Shown here piece after piece: positions 34,425-44,018 of a stretch of 64,000 nucleotides of DNA. The DNA comes from Nostoc sp. TH1S01. Lineage in GTDB: Bacteria > Cyanobacteriota > Cyanobacteriia > Cyanobacteriales > Nostocaceae. Position 1 is the first letter of the stretch. The number at the start of each line of letters is the position of its first letter. Below the pieces are notes generated by a model, which saw only the letters and a program-made list of their open reading frames with translations, did no database searches and was not told where the DNA came from. Location of the stretch: NCBI GenBank assembly GCA_018993265.1, contig JAGKSW010000035.1, positions 51,060-115,059 of the forward strand, written 5' to 3'. A program made the position numbers and the translations under genes.

Positions 34425-36704
34425 ATGCCATCTACAAATAAACGTCCTTTTCGTTGGTTGTTGCAGCAGTTTCAACTCAAGCCAGGTAAACCCGCTATTT
34501 TCTCAGGTTTTCGTAGCCTTTTAATTCTGGGGGTTCCAATAGGACTTGGGATCATTACAGGGAATGCGGCTGCAAGTGCAATTGCTACTATGGCAGCTTG
34601 GTTTGTGGGGATGGTAAATGTTGATGGGACTTACCGCCAGCAATTGCAGGCAATGATTGCAGCTGCGATCGCCGTAACGCTAGTATTTTTTATTGCCAGT
34701 CTGGTTAGCAGTCATCTTTGGTTAGCTATCCCGACGACGTTTGTAGTCATATTTATCGCAGGTTTAGCAGGTTTGTATGGCAATGTCGCCTCATCTGTTA
34801 GCTTGGTCACTTCCATTATGTTTGTGATTGCCTTGGCTAGATTTGCGACATTTACGAATTTTCCGACTCTGATTCTACACTGTCTGCTATGTCTAGCTGG
34901 GGGAACATGGACAATTTTACTGTCATTAGGCATTTGGGCAGTGCAACCTAATGATCCTGTCAGGCAAACTGTTGCTAACTGTTATCTCTCGTTGAGTAAA
35001 TTTGTGGATTTAGTCAACGAGAGAGTTTTCAATTATCAGGATAGCCAGGAGTGGACAGAACGATTTTTGCAAGCACAGGATGCTGTAATTCAAAATTTAA
35101 CTTCTGCGCGGAGTTTTTGGACAGCGAGATGGACTGTGCAGAAAGGTGCTAATCAGCAGGGCAATAACTTATTAGTGTTGATTGAAGATGTCAATCAAAT
35201 TGTCAATTCGGTTGTAGCACTGAATGAACTCTTAGCGATCGCATCTGAACATCAATTATTTTCTCAGTTACAGACAGAGACTCAACAAGTTATAGAACAG
35301 TTGGTAATTGCTCTGCAAATGTTATCAAAAGCGATCGCTAAAGGCAAAAACTCAGTTCATTTAGGAGATTTAGCTCGTACAGTTGAAGCACTACAACATC
35401 AATGGCAAGTTCTCCGTTCTCAGATCCTCACCACAATTAACCCCCAAACAGATGACTATGGCGATTTAGTTCATTTGCGAAAGATTACCAGCAGTCTGAT
35501 GAATCTCGCACAGCAAATACAAACTGACGCAGAGATTGTGGCAGATTGCAACCAAGGAAAACAGCGCCTCATTCCTCAAGCAGATATTTCTGCGCTCCCT
35601 GAATCAAAGTCTGGTGTAATTATTAATACATTACGCAACAACTTCACTTTTGATTCCGTCATCTTCCGCCATGCGTTACGCCTAGCACTAATCACAACAT
35701 TTGCAGAATTTATCGCCTCAATCTTGCAAATCCCCAGAGGTTACTGGATTACTTTAACGGCTTTAGTGGCGCTTAAACCTAACTTTGGCGGAACCTCAGA
35801 AACAACGGTGCAGAGAGTCATCGGGACGATTTTGGGGGGAATTATGGGGATTTTGCTGATTTTATTAGTGCAGAATCAAATAGCGATCGCAGTTTGTTTA
35901 CTGCTGTTAGTATTTATTGCTATGTCCGTGCGACCTTTAAGCTACAGCCTATTTACCATCTTGCTCACTCCCGCCATTATCTTACTACTCAATTTAATTA
36001 GCGCAGGTGGCTGGCAAGTAGGAGTTTTGCGAATTATTGATAGTATATTTGGCGGTGTTTTAGCCTTAGTTGGTAGTTATTTGTTGTTTCCACGTTGGGA
36101 AAGACAGCAACTTCCCACACAATTAGAAAAAACCATTCGCGCTAATCTTGCCTACTTTCAGCAAGTGATTGCTAACTACCTTTATCCCGAACAAAATGTC
36201 TTTGCTTCTATTAATAATTTACGCCATCAAGCAGCACTAGAAAATGCCAATGCTACCGCTGCGGCTCAAAGATTGTTTAGCGAACCTCGTCATGTTCAAG
36301 GTAAAATTGAACCTGTAATGACCTTGATTCTTTACATTCGTGGTTTTTTCAGTTCAGTGACCACCTTAGCAGAACATCTGCGAGAATTTAGTGGCCAGTA
36401 TCAATTTACAGAACTCCAGCAACTTACAGATACAATTGTGCAAGTTTTGGAAAACTTAGCAGATAGTATCCAACAAAAACAGCCACCCCAACCATTACCA
36501 CCACTGGATAGATATCTCGAAGTGATTCACAATCAAATTGAGCAGTTACATACTGCTCGTTTATCAGAAATTCCGATACAATCTCACACTTTAACTTCCA
36601 CATTACAAGCAGTGCGAGAACAAACTCCGCTATCTACAGAACTAGAACGCATTATTAACGAAATAAAAGTTATTCACTGTGTAATTGCACGTTGGCAAAG
36701 TTAA
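34425..36704 (+). CDS. FUSC-family membrane transporter
   Basis: This protein has 759 residues. An N-terminal membrane block (about 25-170, six hydrophobic helices with GNAAASAIATMAAWFVGMVN) is followed by a cytosolic helical region (about 180-410). A second block (about 415-555) has ALRLALITTFAEFI and the FUSC signature ITLTALVALKPNFGGT, then a helical C-terminus. This is the architecture of fusaric-acid-resistance/aromatic-acid efflux proteins (FUSC, YccS-like). The substrate is unknown. It is monocistronic downstream of xseB. Confidence 0.9.
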   Translation: MPSTNKRPFRWLLQQFQLKPGKPAIFSGFRSLLILGVPIGLGIITGNAAASAIATMAAWFVGMVNVDGTYRQQLQAMIAAAIAVTLVFFIASLVSSHLWLAIPTTFVVIFIAGLAGLYGNVASSVSLVTSIMFVIALARFATFTNFPTLILHCLLCLAGGTWTILLSLGIWAVQPNDPVRQTVANCYLSLSKFVDLVNERVFNYQDSQEWTERFLQAQDAVIQNLTSARSFWTARWTVQKGANQQGNNLLVLIEDVNQIVNSVVALNELLAIASEHQLFSQLQTETQQVIEQLVIALQMLSKAIAKGKNSVHLGDLARTVEALQHQWQVLRSQILTTINPQTDDYGDLVHLRKITSSLMNLAQQIQTDAEIVADCNQGKQRLIPQADISALPESKSGVIINTLRNNFTFDSVIFRHALRLALITTFAEFIASILQIPRGYWITLTALVALKPNFGGTSETTVQRVIGTILGGIMGILLILLVQNQIAIAVCLLLLVFIAMSVRPLSYSLFTILLTPAIILLLNLISAGGWQVGVLRIIDSIFGGVLALVGSYLLFPRWERQQLPTQLEKTIRANLAYFQQVIANYLYPEQNVFASINNLRHQAALENANATAAAQRLFSEPRHVQGKIEPVMTLILYIRGFFSSVTTLAEHLREFSGQYQFTELQQLTDTIVQVLENLADSIQQKQPPQPLPPLDRYLEVIHNQIEQLHTARLSEIPIQSHTLTSTLQAVREQTPLSTELERIINEIKVIHCVIARWQS

Positions 36705-36824
36705 ATATAATTCAGAATTTAGGAGTCAGAATGTGGGAAAATTTAGTCAAATTCTTCTCAAGAGATAGATTAATCATGCGCTCATTGCTTCTAAATTCTG
36801 ACTCCGGAGTGCTGAATTCTTACA

Positions 36825-37265
36825 TTATTTCAGCGCAGCTAAAGTTCTATTACCAATTATTCCATCTGCTCTTAATCCTTTAGATTTTTGAAATTTAATA
36901 ACTGCTGCGCGTGTATTTTTATCAAAGATACCATTGACACTTGCTGTATAAAATCCTTGCTGCTTTAACAAAGTCTGAGCATTTTTGACAGCATCTCCCT
37001 TGCTACCTATGGTCAGGACAGTGCTACGCTTCGCTACATTAGTAGGTTTGCGTTTAGCAGTAGCTTTTTGGACAGGAGTCGCCTTTTTCGCAGTGTTGTT
37101 TGGTTGAGTATTTTGCTTTTTCGCAGCATTACTTGGTTGGGTATTAGACTGTGTTACGTGAGTAGTTGTTGTGGGATTGGTGGTTTTATCTTTCGTGACA
37201 GAATATGCAGGTAAAGCAGTAGCTAAAGCTAAAGCTGGAACTAAAGCAATTACTTTCCAATTCAT
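36825..37265 (-). CDS. Secreted peptidoglycan-binding-domain protein
   Basis: This protein has 146 residues from the ATG at 37265, which gives a clean signal peptide (MNWKVIALVPALALATALPA). A longer frame upstream has no signal. A Thr/Asn/Lys/Gln-rich linker with repeated TQPSNAAKKQN-type units (about 25-75) leads to a C-terminal PG_binding_1 domain (about 82-146: GSKGDAVKNAQTLLKQQGFY, VNGIFDKNTRAAVIKFQKSK, GLRADGIIGNRTLAAL). It likely attaches to peptidoglycan in the periplasm. Confidence 0.88.
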   Translation of the reverse strand: MNWKVIALVPALALATALPAYSVTKDKTTNPTTTTHVTQSNTQPSNAAKKQNTQPNNTAKKATPVQKATAKRKPTNVAKRSTVLTIGSKGDAVKNAQTLLKQQGFYTASVNGIFDKNTRAAVIKFQKSKGLRADGIIGNRTLAALK

Positions 37266-37718
37266 AGTGTCTTCCTTCTTAATGATGAAGAATTTAGCAA
37301 TTTTGATTTGATATACAAATTTAATCAGACACAAACTCTGATTAAATTATTAAGAGACTGGAATGCGTTTAATGGAGCAAATCCAGAGCTTTAGCATCAC
37401 ACGTCTTATTGACAGATTTATTGCAAAATTATGACAAAACTATGAACTGTTTATTAAGGATTGTTTCGCCCAAAGTTTAACTTGAGATTACTGATAATTA
37501 ATAGTATTGCAAGAGTTTTATTATCAGGTAGGGATTGAAGCACAAAGGTTGAAGAATACATCTGTTTTCTGAATTCTGTTTGATAAGCGATCGCAGTTGA
37601 TGACAATTCCAGCTAAAAAGTCAGCATATTTTCCAGTACAAACACGTATTAATAAATATTTGCGTTTAATTTTATACTCAAATAATCCTGTTGTATTCCT
37701 GCCTTAACATCAAAATTT

Positions 37719-39878
37719 ATGAGCGATCGCAATTTCCCTCTTCTGTTGAAAAGAAGAGTCAGTTCTTCTATGCTCGCTTTCGCTACCGTTGCTTTAACTA
37801 CATTCCCTGTCAATACAACGATTGCCCAAATCCAGCCTCAGTCTATTACCACCAACCCATCTGCATATAAATGGAGTAATGTCTCTATCGGTGGGGGTGG
37901 TTATGTTACAGGCATTTATCTCCATCCTACAAAGCCAAATTTAGCCTACATTAGAACCGATATAGGCGGCTTCTACCGTTGGCATGGCTCAACAAAGAAA
38001 TGGCTGCCATTAACCGAATTCTTTGGGTTGGATAAAAGTAACTACTATGGTGGAGAAGCTTTAGCACTTGATCCTAACGATTCCAGTGTGGTTTATATTG
38101 CCGTAGGAAAATATAGCGGCGGTTGGGCTGGCTTAGGAACAATCTTGAAATCTACCGATAAAGGTAAAACCTGGCGCAAATTAAACATAGATTTGCTCAT
38201 GGGTGGTAACGAGATTAAGCGATCAATCGGTGAAAGACTAGCAGTTAATCCATTTGACTCTCAAACCATATTCTTCGGTTCACGTTTGGATGGGCTATGG
38301 AAGTCTGTAGATGGTGGCGAAACCTGGAATAAAGTTCGTTCTTTTCCGGGAAAACCCAGCGCCAACATTGGAATTGCTGGAATTTTGTTTAGTGCCAAAA
38401 ATTCGGGCTTGGTGTATGCCAATGCTTATGGAGATGGAATCTATAAGTCTATAGATGCAGGTCTAACATGGAGCAAAATAGGCGGTAGTTCATCACAAGT
38501 AAATCGCATGGTTCTAGATCAAAAAGGCGTATTATATGCCACTCACACTTCAGGAGTGAGCAAATATGCCAATGGAACCTGGAGTGATATTACGCCCAAT
38601 AAAACCACAACCATATCATTTAACGGAATTTCCATAGACCCCAAAGACTCGAATCACATTTTGATGACTTACGAGCAAAATCAGGTCAATAATTCTGCCA
38701 AAGTCCTGGAATCTAATAATGGTGGCGTTACATGGCAACCAAAAAGGCATGTTTTGAACTCACAAGTACCTTGGTGGTCATCCAATTATTTCGGTTCTGC
38801 AACTTCCGCAATTGAATTTGACCCTAAAATTCCGGGTCAAGTTTGGTTAACGGACTGGTACGGCATCTGGCAAACAACGAATATTAATGCTCAAGAGCCT
38901 GTCTGGTCTAATTATGAAACCGGACATGAGCAAGTAGTCAGCTTTGCACTCGTTTCACCACCAAAAGGCTCCTTACTGTTAAGCGGTGTGGCTGACGTTG
39001 ATGGATTTAACCACGGTCAAAATTTAAATGCTTATCCTGATAGTCGATTTGGTGGCAAAATAGGGCCTTGGTTTCAGGATACATATAGCATTGCCTATAG
39101 TGAAAGTGACCCCTTACGCATGGTCAGAGTTGGCGGTAATCGCTGGAACAACAGTTATACAGGCGTAATTTCCACAGATGGTGGACAAACCTGGAAACAA
39201 TTTGCCTCATTTCCCCGAAATACAATACCCTTACGGGTAGCGATGTCGGCAATTTATCCAAATATATTTGTGACAATTACCAGCGAGGGACAGCCCATAC
39301 GCACAATTAATGGTGGAGTTTCTTGGAGTGGAGTATTAGGTTTACCCAACGGGCCGAAAGCACCGTGGTATTGGGGTCAACCTTTAGCCGCAGATAAAGT
39401 AAATGGCTACTCTTTTTACTACTATCAGAACGGGAAATTCTACCGCAGTAGTGATGGAGGTGCATCATTCAGCATGGTCAACTCATCACTACCTTCGGAA
39501 GGATGGTCTATGGTCAAAACAGTTCCAGGAGTGAACAGCGAAGTTTGGGTCAGCCTGAATTGGAAAGGACTTTATTGTTCCACTGATGGTGGGACAAAGT
39601 TTGCCAAACTACCTGGTGTAGAGAGAGCTTATTTATTTGCCTTTGGTAAGCCACAACCAGGCAGTAAAATTCCGTCATTATATCTATATGGCAAAATCAG
39701 TTACATGGGCGATGGCATTTTTCGTTCTTTAGATATGGGGAAAACATGGAAAAACATCTCCGACCCCTTAAATCCGATTGGTAACGAACCGAATGTGATG
39801 GAAGCCAGCAATCAACAATTCGGATTAGTCTTTATTGGCACTAACGGTAGGGGAATTTACTACGGAACATCCTATTAA
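37719..39878 (+). CDS. GH74-like secreted beta-propeller glycoside hydrolase
   Basis: This protein has 719 residues. A signal peptide (about 1-36, ending near TTIAQ) is followed by a double-propeller architecture of BNR/sortilin-type repeats with many Asp-box motifs (STDKGKTW, SVDGGETW, SIDAGLTW, SNNGGVTW, STDGGQTW, SSDGGASF). The start of the mature part, WSNVSIGGGGYVTGIYLHP then RTDIGGFYRW, with NYYGGEALALDP and GERLAVNPFDSQTIFFGSR, matches GH74 xyloglucanases, including the RTDIGG Asp that is the catalytic residue in this family. It may act on plant or algal beta-glucans outside the cell. No carbohydrate-binding module is visible. Confidence 0.8.
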   Translation: MSDRNFPLLLKRRVSSSMLAFATVALTTFPVNTTIAQIQPQSITTNPSAYKWSNVSIGGGGYVTGIYLHPTKPNLAYIRTDIGGFYRWHGSTKKWLPLTEFFGLDKSNYYGGEALALDPNDSSVVYIAVGKYSGGWAGLGTILKSTDKGKTWRKLNIDLLMGGNEIKRSIGERLAVNPFDSQTIFFGSRLDGLWKSVDGGETWNKVRSFPGKPSANIGIAGILFSAKNSGLVYANAYGDGIYKSIDAGLTWSKIGGSSSQVNRMVLDQKGVLYATHTSGVSKYANGTWSDITPNKTTTISFNGISIDPKDSNHILMTYEQNQVNNSAKVLESNNGGVTWQPKRHVLNSQVPWWSSNYFGSATSAIEFDPKIPGQVWLTDWYGIWQTTNINAQEPVWSNYETGHEQVVSFALVSPPKGSLLLSGVADVDGFNHGQNLNAYPDSRFGGKIGPWFQDTYSIAYSESDPLRMVRVGGNRWNNSYTGVISTDGGQTWKQFASFPRNTIPLRVAMSAIYPNIFVTITSEGQPIRTINGGVSWSGVLGLPNGPKAPWYWGQPLAADKVNGYSFYYYQNGKFYRSSDGGASFSMVNSSLPSEGWSMVKTVPGVNSEVWVSLNWKGLYCSTDGGTKFAKLPGVERAYLFAFGKPQPGSKIPSLYLYGKISYMGDGIFRSLDMGKTWKNISDPLNPIGNEPNVMEASNQQFGLVFIGTNGRGIYYGTSY

Positions 39879-40314
39879 AGTTGTAACAGGACTGACGCAC
39901 AAAGGTTGTCTGTTTAAATTGGGTGTAAGGGTGAAATCAAGTTAAAAGTCAAAATTAAGATAATCGTCATTCATTTTTCCAGACTGATTCGCTTGTAGTA
40001 AGGGCTTCAGCCGTGGCTTTATGCAACTTAAATGCTGATTAGCTTAACATCCTCTTACTTTGGAATTGTGAATTCCCTGTAGGGGTATGGGGTGTAAGGG
40101 TTTTTGCTCATCTACACCCCTACCTCGCAAATATGCAACGTCTCTACAAAAACCGATAAATTGCACTGTTCCCCGTTCCCTCATTTGACAAATATGTTTG
40201 TAAATTAAATAGGATTGCTATAGTTGCGATTTTTATCGGTTAATATGGCGATCGCATATTCCAAAATCCCAAAATTGCCCGATATTGTTAGTGGGTGTGT
40301 CTTAACTCTTAATT
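39879..40314. other. 436-bp spacer with repeat fragments, no gene seen
   Basis: It contains CCCTGTAGGGGTATGGGGTG, and an inverted match CTACACCCCTAC further on, forming a loose hairpin (about 40076-40122). It also has a GCAACGTCTCTAC fragment and a TAGGATTGCTATAG terminus like the MITE ends at 20045 and 53950. No open frame is supported. Confidence 0.5.
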
Positions 40315-40749
40315 ATGCTCAGTAGTGTTGACCGATTGTTATTTGTGCGCCGAGTCCCGATTTTTAAGGAATTGCGGGATGATTTTATTGTGCGGCTGAC
40401 TTCAGTGATGCACGAGTTGTCATTTCCGGCAAATTACACAATTTTTAGACAAGGTGAAGAAGGGCGATCGCTTTACATTGTGGTATCTGGTAGAGTTAAA
40501 GTCCACATTGGCAATAAATTTCTCGCAGAAGTAGAACAGGGTAAATACTTTGGCGAAATGGCAGTATTTGATACACAGCCCCGCTCTGCTACCGCTACCA
40601 CCATCGAACCTTGTGAATGTTTGGAACTAACACAAGAACAACTTTATGACGCAATTGAAGAAACTCCCGAAATTGCTGTCAATATCATTCGTGAGTTATC
40701 CAGGCTGATTCGCAGACTGAATGAGAGTATTGAAGTATCTCATTCATAG
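40315..40749 (+). CDS. Cyclic-nucleotide-binding-domain protein
   Basis: This 144-residue protein is a single cNMP-binding domain: FKELRDDFIVRLTSVMHELS, FPANYTIFRQGEEGRSLYIV, then the phosphate-binding cassette GKYFGEMAVFDTQPRSATAT with the Gly-Glu and Arg needed for cNMP contact. There is no helix-turn-helix, so it is not a Crp-type regulator by itself. It may be a stand-alone sensor. Its end overlaps the convergent DUF4058 gene by 6 bases. Confidence 0.9.
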   Translation: MLSSVDRLLFVRRVPIFKELRDDFIVRLTSVMHELSFPANYTIFRQGEEGRSLYIVVSGRVKVHIGNKFLAEVEQGKYFGEMAVFDTQPRSATATTIEPCECLELTQEQLYDAIEETPEIAVNIIRELSRLIRRLNESIEVSHS

Positions 40750-41499
40750 AACTGTTAAACTTTGCAGCCAAGCTTCATCTTCTATCGATAACTTAGGAGT
40801 ACAAGGCAGACTGTAGTTAATTGCCAGTTCCAACCTCGCACGGTCATAAACATAATGTAACAAAGGTTGCAATTCTAATAATGGTTCGGGTTCTCCTGTA
40901 CGCAGAGGAATGGGGAATGCTGGTATTGGCTGTCTCAGATTAAAAGCATATAGTTGTGCCTGTGGACGTTGAGGACTGCGACTAATTAAAATACGGTAAT
41001 CTGATGAAACTTGGCCAATCATCGGTAGTGGTTCACCACCTCGTAATAAATCAATTTCAACTAAATGAGTCGTACTGGTGAGAATCTTTTGTCTTTTTTG
41101 CAGATAAGCAATTCGTCCTTCCCCAGAGCGTTTATTTTTGGGAGATAGCAGTTCTATAGTAGTGATGACCATGCCTGTAGTTACTTCCCGAATTTCCAAA
41201 AAGCGTTCTTGTACTTCTTGGGCAATGGGAATTTCAATATTAACTGGTTGAACTACTGTAGCAAAACTTGTCTCTAAATTTTGATTTGATGTAGTAGTTA
41301 CAGATATATCTGGGATACCTACTAATATGCTTTCCCCTGCTTCACTTAGATATACACGTTTTTCTACTGCTACGCGATAATCTCGACTCAGACAATCATC
41401 AAGCGCATCAGCAATAGCCACAATCATCCGACTATGAAACTCTGACCAAATTTCTGAGTTCTGCAAATAAGGATTCATGCCAGGAAACGGAGAAGGCAT
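40744..41499 (-). CDS. DUF4058-family protein
   Basis: This protein has 250 residues from the ATG at 41499. The start MPSPFPGMNPYLQNSEIWSE is the signature of DUF4058, a family abundant in cyanobacteria and planctomycetes. YRVAVEKRVYL, REVTTGMVITTIELLSPKNK and LVEIDLLRGGEPLP are also typical, and the E-x-LSPxNK stretch resembles a nuclease-like core. The function is unknown. It is the last of four co-oriented genes. Confidence 0.85.
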   Translation of the reverse strand: MPSPFPGMNPYLQNSEIWSEFHSRMIVAIADALDDCLSRDYRVAVEKRVYLSEAGESILVGIPDISVTTTSNQNLETSFATVVQPVNIEIPIAQEVQERFLEIREVTTGMVITTIELLSPKNKRSGEGRIAYLQKRQKILTSTTHLVEIDLLRGGEPLPMIGQVSSDYRILISRSPQRPQAQLYAFNLRQPIPAFPIPLRTGEPEPLLELQPLLHYVYDRARLELAINYSLPCTPKLSIEDEAWLQSLTVL

Positions 41500-41538
41500 G
41501 GTAAAAACTTCAGATAGATAATATAGCAATTCTAGCTA

Positions 41539-42384
41539 TTATAAACCAGCTTCATTCAGCGCCAGACTAAAAACATCAACTAAATTTAACTGTTCAGCCC
41601 ATTCTACCAGGTATACATAGTCTAGACTTTGTGCTTGTAATTTGAGTATCCCCAAAACATCGCGCCATTGTTTTTGAGATTGACTACCCCGACTCCATAG
41701 CAACTTTTGTAAAATAGTATCTTCGGCTGAAGCTACCCAAAAAGGTGATATTCCATCTAAATTAATTAAAATTCGGCGGGACATCTGTGATATAGCAAAT
41801 GGTGAATTATCACTCATATAAAGGTCGGCATTAGAAATAGTTTCTGTATGTGTAATGTTGAGCATTCGCTCTTTTTGTTGTTTCAAGTTCTCAACTGCAC
41901 CTGCTGGGCAATAATAGCCAGCAGTTTCTAGTGTTATTACTAGTAAATCAATTTGCTCAAATTGAACTTCAATCACCAAATCTAAATCACGGGTTGAACG
42001 AGGCTCGCCGTGAATTGAACTTGCAACACCACCACTGACATAATATGAAATATTTATAGACTCAAAAATTTGGTGTATTTCACCTGCAAAGCTAATCGAG
42101 TCTTGAATCCACATACTTTCATTAACACCTATTGCTTGAAAGTGGGGAGGAAATTTTTCTCCCAGCACAGCACGAGCAAATATACTCCGAATAATTTCTA
42201 AATCAGCATCACGATGTCGAGATTTAATTCCTACCAAACATAATTTTTTCACACCACGATCATGGGCAGCAAACATTTTTATTCGTTGAGCCAGCGAAAG
42301 TTTTTGCAGCCGCGCAAATAGATAAATATCTGCATCTATATTTGTGTCTATAGCCTGTGGTTGGTAGTTAGATTTTACAGACAT
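41539..42384 (-). CDS. Nucleotidyltransferase-fold protein (AbiEii/MenT-like)
   Basis: This protein has 281 residues. An N-terminal helical part (about 20-95) contains RLQKLSLAQRIKMFAAHDRG. A nucleotidyltransferase core (about 110-215) has YYVSGGVASSIHGEPRSTRD followed by LDLVIEV, giving the GG-x-A/S and D-x-D residues of the fold. The later ISPFWVASAEDTILQKLLW and RDVLGIL helices match nucleotidyltransferase-like proteins of the AbiEii/DUF1814 group. Those act as toxins or as enzymes modifying tRNA. It lies in a toxin-rich block, which favours a conflict role. Confidence 0.7.
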   Translation of the reverse strand: MSVKSNYQPQAIDTNIDADIYLFARLQKLSLAQRIKMFAAHDRGVKKLCLVGIKSRHRDADLEIIRSIFARAVLGEKFPPHFQAIGVNESMWIQDSISFAGEIHQIFESINISYYVSGGVASSIHGEPRSTRDLDLVIEVQFEQIDLLVITLETAGYYCPAGAVENLKQQKERMLNITHTETISNADLYMSDNSPFAISQMSRRILINLDGISPFWVASAEDTILQKLLWSRGSQSQKQWRDVLGILKLQAQSLDYVYLVEWAEQLNLVDVFSLALNEAGL

Positions 42385-42398
42385 ATTTATGTTCGCTA

Positions 42399-43529
42399 TT
42401 AATCATCGAATGATGAACTTTCTAACTCATCTAAAACCCACTCAAATCGATGCTTTAAATCATTGCAATGAGTATGCGGTAAAATTCCATCATGCTGAAG
42501 TCTGCCTACTACAATTCCTGGTGCAATGCCCATTTCCGTCGCAAACTGCTCAATGCCCGCTTTACTGCGTTGTTGTCCTGATGCTATAAATCGCTTCAAT
42601 TCAATGGGGGGGATAAGTATGTCCGCAGCGAATTTATCTGCTTCTTCCTCTTTTGCTAAATCTTCAACAGCAGCAACACCTTTACCTTCAAGAAAGACAT
42701 CACGCTTACCATGCAGCAGAATATGACCAGATTCGTGGAAGAACGCAAACCACAAATGGTCATCAGTTTTATATCTGAGGCTGAGTTGAATCAGTGCTTT
42801 ATGGGGATTTAGCCAGCGTGTTGCTCCACTGGCTCTTGCTTTGGGAAGTTCTGGTATAAAAACCACAGCTACACCTGTCTGGGCGCACAGTCGCACTAAT
42901 TCTGGTTGAAAAATTTCTGGTGATTTAACTGTAAGAGTACGGATTTCTAACAGTACCTCTCTAAACTTATTCGCATTATATGTAGCACAATGAATCTGAG
43001 CCGCTTCAATTTCTCCTTGACGCAGCCAAGCCGCCATTGCTCCAGGCTGACTTTGAAAAGCCTGAGATTTCCGAAAATCCACATAAGTACTACACCATAT
43101 TCCCTCCCACTGTTCAGGAGAGGCGACGGCGAAAAAATTTAGTACTTCCCGTAATTGCTCAACTTTGTCTGGATAACGCCGAATCCAACCAGACTTAATC
43201 ATGGCCTTAACAGGAATTTCTTGAAGCCATGCTACTTGCTTTTTTAAGCGTTCTTTTTCTTCCTGTTGCGCTAAAAATTCTCGGTATCGTCGTTCGCGGT
43301 TGTTCCAAAAACTAGCTGGGATATTAAATACACGCTCAAACTGCAATGCAGTTTCAGGAGTAATAGCTGCTTTCCCATTGATAATTTCGTTAATTGTTTT
43401 TTTAGGTCTTCCTGTACGTTCCGCCAGTTCTGCTTGGGACATACCCCTCTCTTCCAGAATTTCTTGAAGAGTCTCGCCAGGAGGAGAAACGTAATCTGGC
43501 GTGTATTGATTTTGGATTTTGTTACTCAT
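42399..43529 (-). CDS. higA: HigA-type XRE antitoxin fused to an ImmA/IrrE metallopeptidase
   Basis: This protein has 376 residues. The N-terminus (about 10-75) is a HigA helix-turn-helix: PDYVSPPGETLQEILEERGM then SQAELAERTGRPKKTINEII. The middle is helical. A C-terminal ImmA/IrrE zinc-peptidase domain has HESGH (265-269) and a downstream EEEADKFAADILIP with the third metal ligand. Such fusions usually repress their operon and can be inactivated by self- or partner cleavage. The start overlaps the RelE-like toxin end by 8 bases. Confidence 0.9.
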   Translation of the reverse strand: MSNKIQNQYTPDYVSPPGETLQEILEERGMSQAELAERTGRPKKTINEIINGKAAITPETALQFERVFNIPASFWNNRERRYREFLAQQEEKERLKKQVAWLQEIPVKAMIKSGWIRRYPDKVEQLREVLNFFAVASPEQWEGIWCSTYVDFRKSQAFQSQPGAMAAWLRQGEIEAAQIHCATYNANKFREVLLEIRTLTVKSPEIFQPELVRLCAQTGVAVVFIPELPKARASGATRWLNPHKALIQLSLRYKTDDHLWFAFFHESGHILLHGKRDVFLEGKGVAAVEDLAKEEEADKFAADILIPPIELKRFIASGQQRSKAGIEQFATEMGIAPGIVVGRLQHDGILPHTHCNDLKHRFEWVLDELESSSFDD

Positions 43530-43857
43530 GAGTATTTTCCACGCCTAGTATTCTAACGGCAGTTACTTTATTCCAGTCGAGGCCACCATCTGGTTTGGTA
43601 GGTATTGGTTCATCTGCTGGCTCAAATATTAGCCGATATGGATGGTCTAAATCCAGCGATAACTGACCTGCACGGTCTTGGAGCAATTCGTGACATCTTC
43701 CTGGAAGATTTCGCATATCTTCTAGTACGTCGGCATCACGTAAATCATCTAGTCGTCTTCGGATACGTTTTGCTCTATCTGCACCATGATTTTTCTTTAG
43801 AAGCTTTTGGTCATTGCACTCTTTTTCAAATTTCCGATCGCTAAACACAATATCCAT
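43522..43857 (-). CDS. RelE/HigB-type toxin
   Basis: This protein has 111 residues. It begins DIVFSDRKFEKECNDQKLLK, has a central helix RAKRIRRRLDDLRDADVLED, then a beta-rich end (GQLSLDLDHPYRLIFEP, VTAVRILGVENTH). This matches the RelE/ParE-fold toxins found before HigA-ImmA antitoxins (HigB type, plasmid-maintenance killer protein-like). It is translationally coupled to the downstream antitoxin. Confidence 0.85.
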   Translation of the reverse strand: MDIVFSDRKFEKECNDQKLLKKNHGADRAKRIRRRLDDLRDADVLEDMRNLPGRCHELLQDRAGQLSLDLDHPYRLIFEPADEPIPTKPDGGLDWNKVTAVRILGVENTHE

Positions 43858-44018
43858 TGTAGCAAGCTTCTAAAAATATTGTTCACCTTTAAGGTTAATC
43901 ATATTTTTTTTGGATAAGCAAATTTAATACAATTGTACTATATAGTAATGTATATAAGAAGGGTGAGGTTTACTTGAGTAAATTCTCACCAAAAGTAAAA
44001 CTAAATCAGCAAATTTGA

